Part shown: piece after piece, positions 27,074-35,078 of the stretch | Layout: each line of letters begins with the position of its first letter | How positions within the stretch are numbered: the stretch's first letter is position 1 | Assembly: GCA_040877875.1 (NCBI GenBank) | Contig: JBBDNC010000194.1 | Span: forward strand, 1-54,138 | Reading direction: 5' to 3' | DNA: 54,138 nucleotides | Origin: JBBDNC01 sp040877875 | Lineage (GTDB): Bacteria > Bacteroidota > Rhodothermia > Balneolales > Balneolaceae | Notes under the pieces: generated by a model | Told to the model about the DNA's origin: nothing | Seen by the model: the letters and a program-made list of their open reading frames with translations, nothing else | Databases searched by the model: none | Position numbers and translations under genes: made by a program

Positions 27074-27361
27074 ATGTTGAAACTGGAGGATACGAAACTG
27101 GAAGTGTTCACATTCGGAGAAGAACCGGATGATAAATTCTATTGCCTGGTAAATCTGAAAGTGAGTCCGGACGGACTGAATTTAAGTAAATTGAAATTGT
27201 CGGACCCCCGTAATTTTGACCAGTTGTTGAGTGAAGCCGGCTGCCTGGTGATGTTGACGCAGGATGAGATGAATGAATTGATCGGCAGGGGGGAATTAAA
27301 GGCAGAGGATCTTCATTCGGAGCTTTACGAGCTTTGTAAAAAAGAGGGCATTATTCATTAA
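27074..27361 (+). CDS. Hypothetical protein
   Basis: The 95-residue acidic protein (MLKLEDTKLEVFTFGEEPDD at the start, LYELCKKEGIIH at the end) is not recognised. It has an alternating beta-like first half and a helical second half (DEMNELIGRGELKAEDLHSE), with three cysteines and no signal peptide. The ATG follows GGGGGTT. It lies 92 bp after the HTH gene on the same strand and overlaps the 3' end of the convergent Nudix gene by 11 bp, which supports real, compact coding. Confidence 0.65.
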   Translation: MLKLEDTKLEVFTFGEEPDDKFYCLVNLKVSPDGLNLSKLKLSDPRNFDQLLSEAGCLVMLTQDEMNELIGRGELKAEDLHSELYELCKKEGIIH

Positions 27362-27944
27362 ATTCCACAGGAAAGGGGTGAAATTTCTTCCACCACATTC
27401 TGGTTTTTGTGAGAGTGCTAATGGTTTTGCTATCGCTGATCTCATTATTTTGAATCATCGAAAGGGCTTCGGAAAAAGGTATTCGTACATTAATGACAAA
27501 TTCATCGTCGTCTGATTGTTGGTCAAGCTGGATTAAATCCCATGCAACATATATATGAATAATTTCATCAGAGTAGCCGATGGCGGGATAAAAATGACCT
27601 ACGTATTCAATAGAGCCGGCTTTTAGACCGGTTTCTTCTTTGGTTTCACGAATGGCGGTCGTGACAGGAGATTCGCCAGGATCGATTTTCCCGGCGGGGA
27701 CTTCATAGAAGATCTGCTTTACGGGATACCTGAATTGCCTGATGAGCATGATGCTTCCATCCCTGAACACCGGTAGAATTGCACAGGCTCCGGGATGCTT
27801 GATCCATTCACGGCTCGACTCGGTTTCGTCCGGAAGTTTTACCTGGTCCTTGAATACATGGAGGAGCTTGCCCTTGAAAATTTCCCTGGAATGGAGAGTG
27901 GATTCCAGGAGTTGGTTTTGGGTATCCGATAAATTTTGTTTCAT
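27351..27944 (-). CDS. Nudix hydrolase, probable ADP-ribose pyrophosphatase
   Basis: The 197-residue protein has a complete Nudix box: GKIDPGE, seven residues, then RETKEETGL (consensus G-x5-E-x7-REUxEExGU). The layout (IMLIRQFRYPVKQIFYEVPA preceding the box, and VGHFYPAIGYSDEIIH after it) is that of NudF-type ADP-ribose pyrophosphatases. These cleave ADP-ribose to AMP and ribose 5-phosphate. Substrate is inferred from subfamily likeness. The gene is convergent with, and overlaps by 11 bp, the preceding hypothetical gene. Confidence 0.92.
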   Translation of the reverse strand: MKQNLSDTQNQLLESTLHSREIFKGKLLHVFKDQVKLPDETESSREWIKHPGACAILPVFRDGSIMLIRQFRYPVKQIFYEVPAGKIDPGESPVTTAIRETKEETGLKAGSIEYVGHFYPAIGYSDEIIHIYVAWDLIQLDQQSDDDEFVINVRIPFSEALSMIQNNEISDSKTISTLTKTRMWWKKFHPFPVEFNE

Positions 27945-28087
27945 AAGGCTGGAATGGGTCGCCGATAAAGGTTTTGAGCGTTTGAAGAGTACGTTTAAGG
28001 ATGCTTGTACGGGAAATATATAAGAGTAGAATCAATCCATAAAAAAACTGTACTTTTATTCTCTTTGTGATTCAGAAAAACTGATAA

Positions 28088-28684
28088 ATGACGAAACACA
28101 AACTTACAAATATAGACGGACGCAAAATATCAGTTAAAGATGACATCTTCACCTGGTCAAATTTCATTTCATTTACAAGGCTTCTGGTGGCGTTTCCGAT
28201 CATTTATCTCCACATTCAAAATAACTACCAAGTAAATACCCTGATCGTCGGTTTAATTTTAGTGGGTATATTGTCTGATTATCTGGATGGTTTGGTGGCC
28301 CGGAAAAGAAATGAAGTTTCGGAATTGGGGAAAGCGCTGGATCCGGTGGCAGATAAAATGATGGCCGTGGTCTTGTTTGGCTACACGGTTTGGCTGGGCT
28401 GGATTCCGGTCTGGTATTTTGTACTGGGAGTTACCCGGGATTTGTTAATCGTGGCCGGTTCGGCATATATAAAGTGGCTTCGCGGTAAAGTGGCCATGGC
28501 TGTCATGTCGGGCAAAATTTCGGTGAATGTAATGGCCCTTTATTGGGTGTCCGTGTTCTTTTTTCCCGGAGCCGATCAGGCACATCTTTTTTTTATGATC
28601 TGCTCGGCCATCTTAATGGTTGTTTCATTTATACATTACTTTTACCGGTTCGATCAAATCAGAAAAGGAGCGGAGTATAATTGA
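28088..28684 (+). CDS. pgsA: CDP-diacylglycerol-glycerol-3-phosphate phosphatidyltransferase-like protein
   Basis: The 198-residue membrane protein carries the CDP-alcohol phosphatidyltransferase signature D-G-x2-A-R-x8-G-x3-D-x3-D in SDYLDGLVARKRNEVSELGK followed by ALDPVADKM. It has several membrane helices. It probably makes phosphatidylglycerophosphate, although other CDP-alcohol acceptors cannot be excluded. It lies 44 bp before ftsY on the same strand, a plausible operon of membrane-biogenesis genes. Confidence 0.85.
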   Translation: MTKHKLTNIDGRKISVKDDIFTWSNFISFTRLLVAFPIIYLHIQNNYQVNTLIVGLILVGILSDYLDGLVARKRNEVSELGKALDPVADKMMAVVLFGYTVWLGWIPVWYFVLGVTRDLLIVAGSAYIKWLRGKVAMAVMSGKISVNVMALYWVSVFFFPGADQAHLFFMICSAILMVVSFIHYFYRFDQIRKGAEYN

Positions 28685-28728
28685 GTGAAAAGGAATTTCT
28701 TCAGAATTGATAACAAATTGTTAAAACA

Positions 28729-29685
28729 ATGAGCTGGTTAGATAAACTTGGATTAAAGAAAAAGGAAAAACTGGATAAAGGCGTGGAGAAAAGCCGTGAA
28801 GGCTTGATGCAAAAACTTGGCAAAACCTTTGTCGGGAAAAGCCAGGTGGATGATGCAATCCTGGATGAGCTGGAGGAGATCCTGATTACTTCTGATGTCG
28901 GCGTGAAGACAACACTGGACATTATTACCCGAATTGAGGATCGGGTGGCAAAAGATAAATATCTGACTGAAAATGAATTGCAGCAGATTCTGAAGGAAGA
29001 AATTATTGCTCTCCTGAAAGAAAACAAACCGGATCAACCGGCTGAATTCAGCGCCCGGTTCCCGGTAGTTCCTCATGTAATTCTGGTTGTAGGGGTAAAT
29101 GGTGTGGGCAAGACGACTACCATCGGAAAACTGGCCTATTTATATAAAAAAGCTGGTAAAAGTGTGGTTTTGGGAGCGGCGGATACGTACCGCGCTGCGG
29201 CGGTTGACCAGTTGAGGATCTGGGGTGAAAGAGCCAATGTGCCGATTATTCAACAGGGACAGAATGCGGATCCTGCTGCAGTGGCCTACGATACGGTCGC
29301 TTCTGCCAATTCGAAACAAAACGATGTGGTTCTGGTTGACACGGCCGGACGGCTTCATAATAAAAAATCATTGATGGAAGAACTTGGCAAAATCAAACGG
29401 GTCATGGGAAAAGTCGTTAAGGGGGCTCCCCATGAAGTATTATTGGTTCTGGATGCTTCGACCGGCCAAAATGCAATGCAGCAGGCCAAGGCATTTACGG
29501 ATGTTGTGGAGATTACCGGACTGGTTCTTACCAAGCTCGACGGAACGGCGAAAGGTGGGATTGTGATCGGCATTTCAAACGAGTTGAGCGTGCCGGTCAA
29601 GTATATTGGAGTCGGTGAAAAAATTGAGGATATGCAGATATTCGACCGGGCGGCATTTGTCAATGCATTGTTCGGGGACGCTTAG
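28729..29685 (+). CDS. ftsY: Signal recognition particle receptor FtsY
   Basis: FtsY is the membrane-associated SRP receptor GTPase that docks ribosome-SRP complexes at SecYEG. The 318-residue protein has a short basic N-terminus (KKKEKLDKGVEKSREGLMQK), the helical N domain, and the NG GTPase motifs GVNGVGKT (122-129), DTYRAAAVDQL, DTAGR, TKLDGTAKGG and GVGEKIEDM. The long acidic A domain of E. coli FtsY is absent, as in many Bacteroidota. It is the last gene of the plus-strand pair with pgsA. Confidence 0.97.
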   Translation: MSWLDKLGLKKKEKLDKGVEKSREGLMQKLGKTFVGKSQVDDAILDELEEILITSDVGVKTTLDIITRIEDRVAKDKYLTENELQQILKEEIIALLKENKPDQPAEFSARFPVVPHVILVVGVNGVGKTTTIGKLAYLYKKAGKSVVLGAADTYRAAAVDQLRIWGERANVPIIQQGQNADPAAVAYDTVASANSKQNDVVLVDTAGRLHNKKSLMEELGKIKRVMGKVVKGAPHEVLLVLDASTGQNAMQQAKAFTDVVEITGLVLTKLDGTAKGGIVIGISNELSVPVKYIGVGEKIEDMQIFDRAAFVNALFGDA

Positions 29686-29899
29686 AAAGGGAAAATATCG
29701 AGAGGGGTACTGACTGCAGATTGTATATAAGGTTTGGAGCCTGTTTCAAGAAAATGTGAGAATTTGCCGGCTGGAAAAAATGCAGTGTGGAGAATGAAAT
29801 AAAGTTGTCAGCTTTCAGTCTGCTGGTGTCAGCCTAACGATACCCGGTTTTCGAACGTTTAAGAACATATTTTGCAGGTTCAAAATTTAAAGGGGAGGT

Positions 29900-29930
29900 A
29901 CTTCTCACTTTTGCGTTCTACCTATTCACC
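29900..29930. repeat. Heptad tract supplying the M28 peptidase stop codon
   Basis: Four heptads ACTTCTC, ACTTTTG, CGTTCTA and CCTATTC are followed by ACC. The TCA at 29926-29928 is the TGA stop of the minus-strand peptidase. The pattern is the same as at 19801 and 19405. Confidence 0.65.
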
Positions 29931-31611
29931 GGGGCAGGTTTTTTGTAATCTCGATAAACTCCTGGTTGTCAACAACCGGACGTCCTTCATAGTTGGCAAC
30001 TTTTACCGTTGAGGAAAACAGGAGCCCGGCCGTTTTTGTGAGTTTTGGCAAATCAACTTTTTCTACGTGATCCGAAGGCTGGTGATAATCTTCATGGACT
30101 CCCGTAAAAAAGAAGACAAAGGGAACTCCGAGTCTGCCGAAATTCCAGTGGTCACTTCTCCGATAAAACTGGTTGGGATCCTGAAGGTCGTTGTAGTGGT
30201 AATCAAGCCGTAAATTCACACTTTCATCATTGGCGACGTGAACCAGGCTGTCCAGTTCTGCCGAGATGATATCTCCACCGATGATATATACATAATCCGA
30301 ATCTCCCTTTTCAAGGTTCCGGGAGTCACTGCGTCCGATCATATCTGCATTAAAATTGGTAACGGTCTGTTCAATAGGAATGGCAGGGTGATCCGAATAA
30401 TAGCGGGACCCGAGGAGTCCTTTTTCTTCTGCCGATACATGCAGGAACAGGACACTTCGTTTGGGCCTTACTCCTTCTTCGGCCGCTTTCGCCAGGGCAT
30501 TGGCAACCGACATGAGCGCAACGGTTCCGCTGCCGTTGTCGTCTGCACCGTTGTTGATGCGATCGCCGGATTCGTCTGGCTGGGTAATTCCGATATGGTC
30601 ATAGTGTGCCATCAAAACCACGACTTCTTCCCTTACCTCGGGATCAGATCCTTCAATCATCGCAACAACATTCTCAGATTCAATTTCCCGGGTACCCATA
30701 TAGGGATCGTATTCCAGAAGATAGTCCAGATCAAAGGGCTCGAATTCCCTGATATTCCGGGTTGTCTTTTCCCGAAGCTGATTCAAATCTTCCCGGCTCT
30801 CAAGGCCGAGCATTTCAACAGCCATCGTCGGACTGATTTGCATGAATCCTTTTGGGTAGCCGGAGGCTGAAGTGGAATCATCCAGGTATTTGAGTCTCAT
30901 ATTTAACGGCTTGTCAATGAGCGTCGAAGCAATTTCCGCTTTCCGGTTAAAGCTTTCGGAGGCCTCGTCAGTAATGACAAGGATCCCTTCCGCATTGAGG
31001 CGATTTAAAATGGTGGAGATCCGGCTGCTATTTGTAATACCGGGGTTAATCAGTGTATCTCCCTCCACGACATGCGGTATTTCGTTGAAAACCAAAACCC
31101 ATTTGCCGGCCATCTCTGTTCCTGTCAGATGGGTGACTTCTCTTTCCTCGTCATTGACCCCAAACCCGGCAAAAACGACTCTGCCGTTTAAGGGTACGGA
31201 ACCGCCGAAGAGCCGTAAAAACTCAGCACTGGAAGATGGAGAGGCGGTTGAATGATGAACTTTGAGGGTATCCATCCCGTCAATCCGATAGGCCTGGTAA
31301 ACGAGGCTGTCAGTTATTTCAGCATTGAGGAGAAATGTTTGATGAAAATCCTCGTTGCCCATCGGTTTCATGCCCAAGGTCGAATAAAAATCGGAAAGAT
31401 ATTGTGCGGCTTTCTTTTGTCCGGGCATTCCTGCCTCCCGGCCCTGGAGGGAGTCGGCGGCGATGACTGACAAATGCTTAAACAGAAAATCCTTGGTAAT
31501 GAATTCCTGGTATTCAACCAGATCCTTTTCAGGTTTTGAAGGGCCGAATTGCAAAAAACCGGCGCAACCGGCCAGAAGGATTACGGGCAGCAGTATGTAT
31601 TTTTTTTCCAT
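29926..31611 (-). CDS. M28 family zinc peptidase lipoprotein
   Basis: The 561-residue protein (ATG 31611) has a lipoprotein signal (ILLPVILLAGCAGF, acylated Cys after LLAG). A protease-associated insert lies around residues 130-260, and an M28 catalytic domain follows. Likely metal ligands are HYDHIG (His, Asp), NNGADDNGSG (Asp), SAEEKG (Glu pair), NADMIGRS (Asp) and a late histidine in EDYHQPSDH. It probably acts as an envelope aminopeptidase. It stands alone between convergent ftsY and scpA on the same strand, 38 bp after scpA's stop. Confidence 0.93.
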   Translation of the reverse strand: MEKKYILLPVILLAGCAGFLQFGPSKPEKDLVEYQEFITKDFLFKHLSVIAADSLQGREAGMPGQKKAAQYLSDFYSTLGMKPMGNEDFHQTFLLNAEITDSLVYQAYRIDGMDTLKVHHSTASPSSSAEFLRLFGGSVPLNGRVVFAGFGVNDEEREVTHLTGTEMAGKWVLVFNEIPHVVEGDTLINPGITNSSRISTILNRLNAEGILVITDEASESFNRKAEIASTLIDKPLNMRLKYLDDSTSASGYPKGFMQISPTMAVEMLGLESREDLNQLREKTTRNIREFEPFDLDYLLEYDPYMGTREIESENVVAMIEGSDPEVREEVVVLMAHYDHIGITQPDESGDRINNGADDNGSGTVALMSVANALAKAAEEGVRPKRSVLFLHVSAEEKGLLGSRYYSDHPAIPIEQTVTNFNADMIGRSDSRNLEKGDSDYVYIIGGDIISAELDSLVHVANDESVNLRLDYHYNDLQDPNQFYRRSDHWNFGRLGVPFVFFFTGVHEDYHQPSDHVEKVDLPKLTKTAGLLFSSTVKVANYEGRPVVDNQEFIEITKNLPR

Positions 31612-31649
31612 GGATGTATATGAGATCAAAACAAATTCAGGAAGTGGTT

Positions 31650-32402
31650 TCAGGTAGGTACACGTGTTTGAATGATTTCGTCAACCGCTTTCAGGTCAAT
31701 ATAAAAATCAGTCGGGTCCTCTTCCATGAATAAGTTGATCTGATGCTCTTTTAGCATCTCGAGTATTGCAAGAAACGTTACGACAACTACCATTTTCGAG
31801 TTAAGCCTGGAGCAGAGATCCCTGAATGAGGAGCGTCCGTGGTTTTGTAAGGCATGCAACACAAACTCAGTCTGTTCTTCGATTGTGACGCGAACTTTTT
31901 CAACCCTGTGATAGCTATGCTTCCGCTTGATATCTGTCAGTACTTTTTGAAAAGCGGACATCAGATCAAAAATCGTGACGTCTTTTAAAGCCTCTCCGGT
32001 AGCCTGTTTCTCAACCACGTCTTCTTCGAGGTATCCCCTGTAATATTTTTTCCGGGTTTCTTCATCGATGACAGACATTTTTTCTGCCATCTCCTTATAT
32101 CGTTTGTATTCAAGAAGTTTTTGGACAAGCTCATAACGGGGGTCATCCTCTTCCAGTTCTTCATCCCCTTCATCGTCTCTCGGAAGCATCATTTGAGCTT
32201 TAATCGACATCAGTATGCTGGCCATCAGGATAAACTCACTGGCCACATCCAGATCCAGCTCTTCCATCAGCCGGATATATTCCAGAAACTCATTGGTAAT
32301 GTGTGAGATTGGAATATCATAGATATCCAGTTCATCTCTCTTGATAAAAAAGAGAAGCAAATCAAGAGGCCCTTCAAAATTTTTCAGTTGAACTCTGTAC
32401 AT
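31650..32402 (-). CDS. scpA: Segregation and condensation protein A
   Basis: ScpA is the kleisin subunit that bridges the SMC dimer heads; with ScpB it forms the bacterial condensin loaded at parS by ParB. The 250-residue protein opens with the family signature FEGPLDLLLFFIKRDELDIYD and IPISHITNEFLEYI, has an acidic middle, and ends in the winged-helix domain (FLAILEMLKEHQINLFMEED). scpB and smc are not in the window. Start ATG 32402 fits the family N-terminus. Downstream is the M28 gene. Confidence 0.96.
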   Translation of the reverse strand: MYRVQLKNFEGPLDLLLFFIKRDELDIYDIPISHITNEFLEYIRLMEELDLDVASEFILMASILMSIKAQMMLPRDDEGDEELEEDDPRYELVQKLLEYKRYKEMAEKMSVIDEETRKKYYRGYLEEDVVEKQATGEALKDVTIFDLMSAFQKVLTDIKRKHSYHRVEKVRVTIEEQTEFVLHALQNHGRSSFRDLCSRLNSKMVVVVTFLAILEMLKEHQINLFMEEDPTDFYIDLKAVDEIIQTRVPT

Positions 32403-32438
32403 GGGATATAGCCGTTTAAAGAAGATCGGTAATTGGAA

Positions 32439-32483
32439 TGAAAAGGCAAAAAAGAAAAGTTAAAAGTTGTTTTTGCCTTTTCA
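32439..32483. promoter_or_regulatory. Perfect 14-bp inverted repeat between scpA and marR
   Basis: TGAAAAGGCAAAAA (32439-32452) and TTTTTGCCTTTTCA (32470-32483) are perfect reverse complements with a 17-base spacer. The location is a divergent intergenic region, so it precedes both genes and cannot be an ordinary terminator of either. The units GCCTTTTC and AAAAGGC also match the window's heptad family. It may be an operator, a leader hairpin or an inverted repeat-element pair. Confidence 0.6.
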
Positions 32484-32588
32484 CAGGAATTAATACATAT
32501 TTGTATGTACAAAATTATTCTGTTTGCAGGATTCCCGTGAGGGGTAAAAAGGTTACATCTGAAATACTAAAAAGATCCAATTCCGGCT

Positions 32589-33005
32589 ATGAAAAATGAT
32601 TTATATATCACATCGAATGCTTTGGCCCGGAAAATATCTTCGATGGCAGATGAGCGGTTCAAGCCCTTTGGAATCACGACCAGTTACGCCTATTTGCTTC
32701 TTGCGATCTATAACAGGCCCGGCATTGGCCAGAAGCAAATCTGCGAGGAGTATCATTTTGCCCCCTCAACGGTGACAAGGTTTATGGATAAACTGGAAAA
32801 GAAGAATCTGATCGTTCGTAAAAAGAATGGAAAAGCCGTGATCCCGGAATTAACACAAGCCGGACGGGAGATATCAATCAAGCTTTCGGGGGAACTTCGT
32901 TCGTTGAACCGGGAGATTGAGAAAACACTGGGAAGCCGGTTTATGGATACATTCAACCGGATGATAGAACACGGGCTGAAGGAATTTGAGAAGAAAGACC
33001 CTTGA
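32589..33005 (+). CDS. MarR family transcriptional regulator
   Basis: The 138-residue protein shows the MarR fold: helix one ITSNALARKISSMADERFKP, SYAYLLLAIYNRPGIGQKQI, recognition helix PSTVTRFMDKLEKKNLIVRK, a short wing KNGKAVIPELTQAG and a C-terminal dimerisation helix. The canonical D-x-R-x2 wing acidic-arginine pair is replaced by KNGKA, so DNA contacts of the wing may differ. It is transcribed away from scpA with a 14-bp inverted repeat in between, possibly its own operator. No co-directional target lies directly downstream. Confidence 0.87.
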   Translation: MKNDLYITSNALARKISSMADERFKPFGITTSYAYLLLAIYNRPGIGQKQICEEYHFAPSTVTRFMDKLEKKNLIVRKKNGKAVIPELTQAGREISIKLSGELRSLNREIEKTLGSRFMDTFNRMIEHGLKEFEKKDP

Positions 33006-33154
33006 GGAATCGACAGGGAGCCGCCAGCCGGACCAGGAGGGGGATTCCCGGGGATCCGCTCTAATCTTGCAATACAACCATCATAGCAGTCAGGTAAAAC
33101 AAGATCCGCCCTTTGCAAGGTTGCTGTGCAACTGACGATGCGGGTCATCTCACC

Positions 33155-34282
33155 TTATTCTTCTTCCTTCTTGCGGTGCTCCTGTACCCCGATGTCCAGG
33201 GGACGCTTTTTATCACCTGCCAGGTGAATCGTTTGTGTGGGGAATGCGAAATCAATCCCTTCTTCATTAAAACGCCGGAAGATTTCCTTGTTTACCCGTT
33301 CGCTGAATCCCATATACTCCCAGTAATTCGGCGGATGAAACCAGTAGAATACGATCAGGTTTAATGAATCGGCATTCAGGTCATTGAAATAAATTCTGGG
33401 CGGGAAATCTTCATTCATCCCTTCGTGATTGTCAAAGATCTCCTTCAGAATATCTACGGCTCGATCTACCTTTTCCGGCGGGGTATCGTAGGTAATCGTG
33501 ACATTCATTACTCGCCGGATAAACGGACGTTTGCCGATATTATGAATCGTCATATTGGCAAGAACTCCATTCGGGACCGTCAGCATGTGTCCCTCGAGTG
33601 TCAATATCTTGGTGGTTCGTACACCGACTTCCTGAATGGTGCCCAGCTTGTCATTCAAATTAATCAGTTCACCAACATTAAAGGGCTTGTCGGCAAAGAT
33701 CATCAGAGAACCGAAAAAATTCCGGATCGTGTCCTGGGCAGCAAGACCCAGTGCCAGGCCTCCGATTCCGATACCGGCCAGAATACTCGTAATAGGCTGG
33801 TCTGAGAGAGTTTGTGCAACCTGAAGAATGATCAGGATTGTAACAGTGACCCTCAGGGATTTTCCCACCATCGGGATGAGCATGTCATCGATGTTGGTCT
33901 CTTCATCTCTCGTGAACCGTTGAAGCCATACATCGATAATATCCACCTGCCGGTAGGCGAAGTATCCGATCGAGAGAACAATCAAAACCTGGACGGTTGT
34001 AACAACAAGCTCTTCTATTCCCTCGGGAATGATCAGAAAAGAGATGGCGATTCTTAAACCGAAAGCGAAAATCAGAAAGGTTGCGGCTCTGGATGCCGAT
34101 TCAAAGGCTACCGCCAGAATTGATTTCCCCTTGTCCCGTAATTTAGGGGCCACACGGTTGAGTGAATATTTTAAAATCTTGCCAAGAAAAAAAGCGAGGG
34201 CGATGATGACAGTTAAAGCCAAAATCCGCCAAAGCTCATTTCCCACAAAGATCACATCGTTCGTTTCCGAAAGTAGTTCCAT
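33155..34282 (-). CDS. MscS family small-conductance mechanosensitive channel
   Basis: The 375-residue protein has several N-terminal membrane helices and the pore-lining TM3 (ITSILAGIGIGGLALGLAAQ). The MscS beta domain follows (NFFGSLMIFADKPFNVGELI, then GTIQEVGVRTTKILTLEG), with a cytoplasmic alpha/beta domain. Such channels open under membrane tension and release osmolytes. The C-terminus is charged (GVQEHRKKEEE). It is convergent with the MarR gene, 149 bp away. Confidence 0.93.
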   Translation of the reverse strand: MELLSETNDVIFVGNELWRILALTVIIALAFFLGKILKYSLNRVAPKLRDKGKSILAVAFESASRAATFLIFAFGLRIAISFLIIPEGIEELVVTTVQVLIVLSIGYFAYRQVDIIDVWLQRFTRDEETNIDDMLIPMVGKSLRVTVTILIILQVAQTLSDQPITSILAGIGIGGLALGLAAQDTIRNFFGSLMIFADKPFNVGELINLNDKLGTIQEVGVRTTKILTLEGHMLTVPNGVLANMTIHNIGKRPFIRRVMNVTITYDTPPEKVDRAVDILKEIFDNHEGMNEDFPPRIYFNDLNADSLNLIVFYWFHPPNYWEYMGFSERVNKEIFRRFNEEGIDFAFPTQTIHLAGDKKRPLDIGVQEHRKKEEE

Positions 34283-34631
34283 AAAAAATCAACACCCTAT
34301 TATTTGTTCGAACGAATTTAACAGTTTTTTAGGTAATCGCCATGGGTCGATATTCACGGCCGGCAGCCAGAACGCGGAACTGAAAAAAAGCAACTGTGTA
34401 TCCACCTTGGGAGAGGAATTCCTGGCCGATGTCGAGCCGGTATACTCCCGGCTACCGGGACACTGCCAAATACATTGTCTGGGTTCCTGATCCTGGAAGG
34501 CACAAATACTTATCACTTCTGCATTTTCAATGTTTTAAAAATTTAACAATAAATTACATGCGAATTTGAAACGATCAGGTATGTATTGGAATTAGTGAAG
34601 GGAATATAAATTCAAATTCATCCAATACATT
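34283..34631. other. Intergenic region between mscS and doxX, with a short heptad tract
   Basis: No gene is supported in this 349-bp divergent region. At 34508-34528, three units ACTTATC, ACTTCTG and CATTTTC repeat the window's heptad pattern. The last 80 bases are A/T-rich and probably carry the DoxX gene promoter. Confidence 0.4.
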
Positions 34632-35051
34632 ATGATTCAAAAACTACTTTCTGACCGGCTCAATGAATTCGTGAGTCCTGACCTGGCGATATGTATCCTT
34701 CGCATCGGTGCGGCGGCTTTAATCATGACGCATGGAGTGCCGAAACTTTTAAGAGTATTGGAGGGGGATTTTGGATTTGGTGACCCGATCGGCCTGGGCC
34801 CGACAACCTCCCTGGTTCTTGTAACATTTGCCGAAGCAATTTGTGCTACACTGGTTCTGATAGGCCTGGGAACACGTATCGCACTGATTCCCCTGATCAT
34901 CAATATGACTGTAATTGTTTTTGTCGCTCATGCCGACGACCCGTTCGGCAGAAAAGAGCTGCCTCTGTTCTTTTTAATATCATATATAGTTCTCTTTTTT
35001 ACGGGGGGAGGCAAGTACTCTCTGGACCGGAAGTTTTTTGGCAGAAGCTGA
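34632..35051 (+). CDS. DoxX family membrane protein
   Basis: The 139-residue protein has four membrane helices and the DoxX family signature: LRIGAAALIMTHGVPKLLRV in helix one, LVLVTFAEAICATLVLIGLG in helices two and three, and HADDPFGRKELPLFFLISY before the last helix. DoxX proteins are linked to quinone chemistry or membrane redox; the substrate is unknown. It is convergent with the FG-GAP/UnbV gene, 27 bp away. It is distinct from the other DoxX-like gene at 25863 and longer. Confidence 0.9.
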   Translation: MIQKLLSDRLNEFVSPDLAICILRIGAAALIMTHGVPKLLRVLEGDFGFGDPIGLGPTTSLVLVTFAEAICATLVLIGLGTRIALIPLIINMTVIVFVAHADDPFGRKELPLFFLISYIVLFFTGGGKYSLDRKFFGRS

Positions 35052-35078
35052 CTTTTGAAATTATGGGTTTACGAGTGA

